NCBI GenBank assembly: GCA_964453155.1 | Contig: CAYVQU010000066.1 | Location: 1-26,170 of the forward strand | Direction: 5' to 3' | Source of the DNA: CAYVQU01 sp964453155 | GTDB taxonomy: Bacteria > Chloroflexota > Anaerolineae > Anaerolineales > UBA11858 | Length of the DNA stretch: 26,170 bases | Part shown: positions 23,104 through 26,170 of the stretch, one piece after another | Numbering within the stretch: the stretch's first letter is position 1 | Layout of the letters: every line of letters starts with the position of its first letter | Notes under the pieces: model-generated | What the model was told of the DNA's origin: nothing | What the model saw: the letters and a program-made list of their open reading frames with translations, nothing else | Databases searched by the model: none | Position numbers and translations under genes: made by a program

Positions 23104-23922
23104 TTAACCGCGTTGCCGGGCAATTTCATACAGTAAAATCGAAGCTGCACAGGCCACATTCATTGAAGTTGCCGATCCGCTCATGGGGATTGTGACCATT
23201 TCGTCGACTAAAGTCCGGTAATTTTGCCCTAAACCGTGGTTTTCATTCCCAATCAACAGAATGGTCGGGGGTGTAAAATCATGGGCCTGAAGAACGGAAT
23301 CCGATTTTGCGCTGGTGCCCACAACTTGAAGGTGCGGATATTTCTGTCGCCCGGACTCAATCCAGGGGATCAGGGCCTTGTGAGAGGGTAGCCGGACCAC
23401 TGGTAGCGCGAAAAATGATCCGGTTGTGGCCCGAATCGTCTCGGGGGCATACAAGTCGGCCGCATGCCCGGTCAGGATCATCCCATCAACGCCCAATGCA
23501 TCTCCCGACCGAATGATCGTCCCCAAATTTCCGGGGCTGAGAATTCGATCCAAGACCAGAACCAAGGGGGACTTTTTGGCCGGAATCCGGTCCAAATCAT
23601 CTGGAGGCATCGCAATCGTGGCGATCAACTCAGACGTATTTTCTTTCTGGCTGATTTTTGCCAGGAGTGCGGGGGGCATTTCGTAATGAAATTGGGCCTG
23701 AGAAGTTTCCAAAATATCCGTTGCCCAAGCTGATAGGCGTTTGGCGCGGCTGTAGCCAAAAGAGTGGATGGACCAGCCGTATGCCAGAGCCTGATTAATG
23801 GCCCGCACCCCCTCTACGAAAAAGACCCCCGCCCGCTTCCGTTTGGTACGGTTGCGGCGGAGAGTCTCCAAAAACTGAAAGTCGTTATTTTCAGTATGGA
23901 TTTTGACCAGTTTGGGTTTCAT
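23104..23922 (-). CDS. TrmH/SpoU-family RNA 2'-O-methyltransferase
   Basis: The 272-residue protein has an N-terminal RNA-binding (SpoU substrate-binding-like) domain (about 1-105, with RAGVFFVEGVRAINQAL) and a C-terminal SPOUT knot. The knot motifs are LVLDRILSPGNLGTIIRSGDA (motif 1, Asn and Arg), LLIGNENHGL (motif 2) and IPMSGSATSMNVACAASILLYE (motif 3). Such enzymes methylate ribose 2'-OH in 23S rRNA or tRNA using SAM. It is the last gene of an operon with hflX and a small membrane protein, 22 bases downstream of the latter. Exact target base unknown. Confidence 0.9.
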   Translation of the reverse strand: MKPKLVKIHTENNDFQFLETLRRNRTKRKRAGVFFVEGVRAINQALAYGWSIHSFGYSRAKRLSAWATDILETSQAQFHYEMPPALLAKISQKENTSELIATIAMPPDDLDRIPAKKSPLVLVLDRILSPGNLGTIIRSGDALGVDGMILTGHAADLYAPETIRATTGSFFALPVVRLPSHKALIPWIESGRQKYPHLQVVGTSAKSDSVLQAHDFTPPTILLIGNENHGLGQNYRTLVDEMVTIPMSGSATSMNVACAASILLYEIARQRG

Positions 23923-23944
23923 CTATCGAAATACTGTCACACAC

Positions 23945-24157
23945 TTATAGTGCCCAGGCTAGCATGAATCCCAGAATTGCCAGAATCAGCCCCAAATGGA
24001 GGAGGAGATTACTCGTCGCGATCCACCCCAAACCAGGAATCAACTGCAATATCAAATTAACCACAATCAGAACAAGGCCAATCATAGGGAGCAAGCCCTT
24101 GCGATAAGCCAAGAAGTTCGACAAAGTATCGATCCACTGATTTATTCGTTTATTCAT
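23945..24157 (-). CDS. Small two-TM membrane protein
   Basis: A 70-residue protein with a basic N-terminal stretch (KRINQWIDTLSNFLAYRKG) and two hydrophobic helices (about 22-40 and 47-69). Its ATG overlaps the hflX stop codon as ATGA (24154-24157), so it is translated with hflX, and it reads in the same direction as the methyltransferase that follows. No family is recognised. The overlap, a full-length frame and the membrane pattern argue that it is real. Confidence 0.65.
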   Translation of the reverse strand: MNKRINQWIDTLSNFLAYRKGLLPMIGLVLIVVNLILQLIPGLGWIATSNLLLHLGLILAILGFMLAWAL

Positions 24158-25515
24158 GCCTGCCCTGCCTCCAGAGGGTCCTGATTCTCAAGCTGATAAG
24201 CAGCAAACTGTGCCGCATACCGCCCCGGCATCCGGCCGGCTATTTGGACACCACCATTGGTATGTTCGACCCGTTCGATTTGGCCTTGATCATGAAAGAG
24301 GGAAATTAGTTTCCCTTCTTTATAGGGTAAATGAATGTCAAGGAAGATATATTGTTCATATAGCTGCTGCTGGATCGTCGCGATGAGATCGGTAATGCCT
24401 TCTCCGGTGATAGCAGAGACTGCTACAGCATTAGGGAAGCCCTCTAAAGCCAGATGGGCTGCAGCCGGATTGGGAAGTTGATCAATTTTATTCAAGACGG
24501 TTAACACAGGGATGTGACTGGCCTTGATCTCCTCCAGGGTTTGATGAACCGCTTCAGCTTGAGCACGGACGTTAACATGGTTGATGTCAAGCACATGCAA
24601 GAGCAAACTGGCCTCGGCAATTTCTTCCAAAGTCGCCCGGAATGCCGCCACCAGTGTGGTTGGCAGCTTTTGGATGAAACCCACCGTGTCAGAGATCAGG
24701 CTCATGCTCCCGCCGGGGAGTTCAACCCGCCGAGTAGTGGGGTCTAGGGTGGCGAATAATTGATCGGCAACATACACATCAGAGTTTGACAGGCGATTGA
24801 GTAACGTCGATTTGCCCGCATTGGTATAACCGACTAAGGCTACGGTGGGAATTCGGGTGCGTTTGCGCCGAATGCGGCGCTGCTCGCGATATTTGCGAAC
24901 TTTTTCAAGCTCTTTTTTCAGGAAATCGATCCGACGGCGGATTTCCCGGCGGTCGACCTCGAGCTGGGTTTCACCAGGACCGCGTAAACCGACCCCCACC
25001 CCACCACCGCCACCGCTGCCTCCGGCTCGACCGCCACCGCCAGCCTGGCGAGCCAGGTGCGTCCAAGCCCGGGTTAGACGGGGCAGGCGATATTCATATT
25101 GAGCCAATTCCACCTGGAGTGAACCTTCGTGGGTGCTGGCATGCTGGGCGAAAATATCCAGGATCAGCGCAGTACGGTCAAGAACTTTGACCTTTTCACC
25201 AAAAATGGTTTCCAGCTCGCGTTGATGGCGGGGTGAAAGCTCATCATCAAAGATAACCACATCGGCGAGGTGTTCTTCGGCCAGCGATTTGATTTCCTCG
25301 ACTTTGCCAGCGCCGATAAAAGTCTTGGGGTTGGGACGGTTTAGCTTTTGGGTGCTGCGGCCTACCACTTTGATCCCGGCTGTTTTTGCCAAGAGCGCCA
25401 ACTCATCAAGTGAATCGCTCAAGGCCAATAAGTTTTCAGCCCCATACAATTCAACTCCGACCAACAGGGCATTTTCTTGGGGAAGTTTGGTTTCGTAATT
25501 ATTTTTTTTAGGCAT
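24154..25515 (-). CDS. hflX: GTPase HflX
   Basis: The 453-residue protein has the complete HflX layout: an N-terminal nucleotide-binding domain (about 15-130, with TFIGAGKVEEI and VIFDDELSPRHQRELE), a glycine-rich stretch with GLRGPGETQLE (177-187), a coiled coil (about 188-220), and a GTPase domain with G1 GYTNAGKST (229-237), G3 DTVGFIQKLP (276-285) and G4 NKID (342-345). HflX binds and splits stalled 70S ribosomes and hydrolyses GTP. The glycine-rich loop (about 158-178) is longer than I expect for the family. It leads an operon with a small membrane protein and an RNA methyltransferase. A short hairpin lies just upstream of the ATG. Confidence 0.95.
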   Translation of the reverse strand: MPKKNNYETKLPQENALLVGVELYGAENLLALSDSLDELALLAKTAGIKVVGRSTQKLNRPNPKTFIGAGKVEEIKSLAEEHLADVVIFDDELSPRHQRELETIFGEKVKVLDRTALILDIFAQHASTHEGSLQVELAQYEYRLPRLTRAWTHLARQAGGGGRAGGSGGGGGVGVGLRGPGETQLEVDRREIRRRIDFLKKELEKVRKYREQRRIRRKRTRIPTVALVGYTNAGKSTLLNRLSNSDVYVADQLFATLDPTTRRVELPGGSMSLISDTVGFIQKLPTTLVAAFRATLEEIAEASLLLHVLDINHVNVRAQAEAVHQTLEEIKASHIPVLTVLNKIDQLPNPAAAHLALEGFPNAVAVSAITGEGITDLIATIQQQLYEQYIFLDIHLPYKEGKLISLFHDQGQIERVEHTNGGVQIAGRMPGRYAAQFAAYQLENQDPLEAGQA

Positions 25516-25526
25516 TTTTTTTCAAG

Positions 25527-25556
25527 GACAGCTATCCCGCCAAGGCAGGATGGCTG
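25527..25556. repeat. Hairpin upstream of hflX
   Basis: Imperfect arms ACAGCTATCC (25527-25536) and GGATGGCTGT (25547-25556), 9 of 10 paired, end 11 bases before the hflX ATG. There is no T run on either side, so it is not a terminator. It may be a leader structure or an interspersed repeat; only one copy is in the window. Confidence 0.4.
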
Positions 25557-25682
25557 TGATTATAAAGATTATCAACTTCGGAAAAATGGGAAGCTGACCG
25601 GACTCGCAATGCAACCCAAACGACAAACCCTTGGAGAGCATTGGTTGAAAAAATCAGTACAAAGTTGGTTAGATGAAAATGA

Positions 25683-26170
25683 TCATGGTGTATTCAACGG
25701 GCCAGTCCCAGCCGATAATTGATTCAAGTCTTGAGGCTTAAACAGCCGGGCAATTTTATCATTGGGCGGCTCAGTTAAGATGGGCAAAATGACATGGAAG
25801 GTCGATCCAGGGCAAGTTTCCTCATTGTATCCCGGTGATTCAACCCAAATCGTGCCCCCATGTGCTTCGATCAGACCTTTGGTGATGGGTAAACCTAAGC
25901 CCGGTCCGCCGCCTTTGAATTTCGTTTTACCACTAGAGTGGAGTTGAACATCGCCTAAACGGCCAAATTTATGAAAGATTTGTTCATGGTAGGTCTCGTC
26001 AATACCGATCCCGGTATCAGCCACTGTTATTTCGATAAAGCCAGGTAATTGGCGCCCATCCACCGTAATTTTACCGCCATCCGGGGTGTATTTGATGGCA
26101 TTCGTCAGGATGTTCCGCAAAGCCTGAAACAACCGTTCAGGATCACCATACGTCATTTGCTTGCAACCGT
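25683..26170 (-). CDS. Sensor histidine kinase, C-terminal part (cut by window edge)
   Basis: About 162 residues of the ATP-binding (HATPase_c) domain are present: N-box NILTNAIKYTPDGG, G1 DTGIGID, F-box FHKFGR, G2 GGGPGLGL, ending with a 40-residue tail that lacks a receiver domain. The reading frame runs without a stop off the right edge (residues GCKQ before the first Met), so the sensor, dimerisation domain and histidine box lie outside the window. A response regulator is not visible. It is in the same direction as hflX with 167 bases between them. Confidence 0.88.
   Translation of the reverse strand, partial: GCKQMTYGDPERLFQALRNILTNAIKYTPDGGKITVDGRQLPGFIEITVADTGIGIDETYHEQIFHKFGRLGDVQLHSSGKTKFKGGGPGLGLPITKGLIEAHGGTIWVESPGYNEETCPGSTFHVILPILTEPPNDKIARLFKPQDLNQLSAGTGPLNTP

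Noticed and set aside
25610..25722. A short plus-strand frame between hflX and the histidine kinase
   Set aside because: Only 37 codons from its last ATG, it overlaps the histidine kinase 3' end and has no recognisable feature.
1..26170. CRISPR arrays, tRNA or rRNA genes, replication origin
   Set aside because: No regularly spaced repeats, cloverleaf patterns, rRNA-like blocks or clusters of DnaA-type boxes were noticed on reading both strands; this was by eye, not by a search program.

Overview
The window is a 26 kb piece of chromosome from a free-living bacterium of medium GC content. It holds single-copy housekeeping genes (hflX, a TrmH/SpoU methyltransferase, an AspC-type aminotransferase) beside metabolic and envelope genes. 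The style of the proteins (two-part FtsX/MacB-type permease, histidine-kinase C-terminus, small YLDPGSGS membrane protein, HprK-like P-loop protein) suggests a Chloroflexota/Anaerolineae-type organism. That is an inference: there is no rRNA or other decisive marker. No tRNA, rRNA, CRISPR array or complete insertion sequence was seen.

Layout. (1) 1-360: a compact, highly structured repeat with terminal inverted repeats, then a minus-strand terminator. (2) 399-4380, minus strand: a tightly coupled five-gene operon reading M20 carbamoylase/amidohydrolase, HD-domain nucleotidase, CbiR-like TIM-barrel protein, two-TM protein with a fibronectin-like domain, HprK-like P-loop protein. Three of its four junctions are ATGA stop/start overlaps. 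(3) 4470-5498: divergent adenosine deaminase-family gene, followed by two hairpin repeats. (4) 5624-8880: ABC ATPase and 852-residue FtsX-like permease (LolD/MacB class). (5) 8992-11721: zinc-ribbon membrane protein, solitary tyrosine recombinase, about 0.66 kb of AT-rich DNA without a credible gene, and a SpoIIAA/STAS-like protein. (6) 11872-13014: radical SAM protein with a C-terminal helix-hairpin-helix region. (7) 13246-16465: envelope-type set of sulfatase/LtaS-like membrane protein facing a small membrane protein and a large methyltransferase with a kinase-like motif in its N-terminal half. (8) 16562-17466: VOC protein and an Mrr-like protein in one operon. (9) 17590-21672: YdiJ-type FAD/Fe-S oxidoreductase divergent from an HTH-CBS-CBS regulator with a strong promoter and palindromic operators. 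(10) 21846-26170: aminotransferase; hflX - small membrane protein - TrmH operon; 3' part of a histidine kinase cut by the window edge.

How the genes work together. The carbamoylase, HD nucleotidase and deaminase fit nucleotide or base salvage and breakdown. The ABC pair forms one exporter or lipoprotein-release machine. The sulfatase, small membrane protein and methyltransferase probably act on a cell-surface polymer. Several genes or operons have a TATAAT/TAAAAT box only 7-8 bases before the ATG and no visible Shine-Dalgarno, which points to leaderless transcripts. This argues for starting the radical SAM gene at 11872 rather than further upstream.

No complete, clearly new system was found. 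The most promising leads are the kinase-like methyltransferase set, the operon with the orphan HprK-like protein, the HTH-CBS operator arrangement and the two repeat families.
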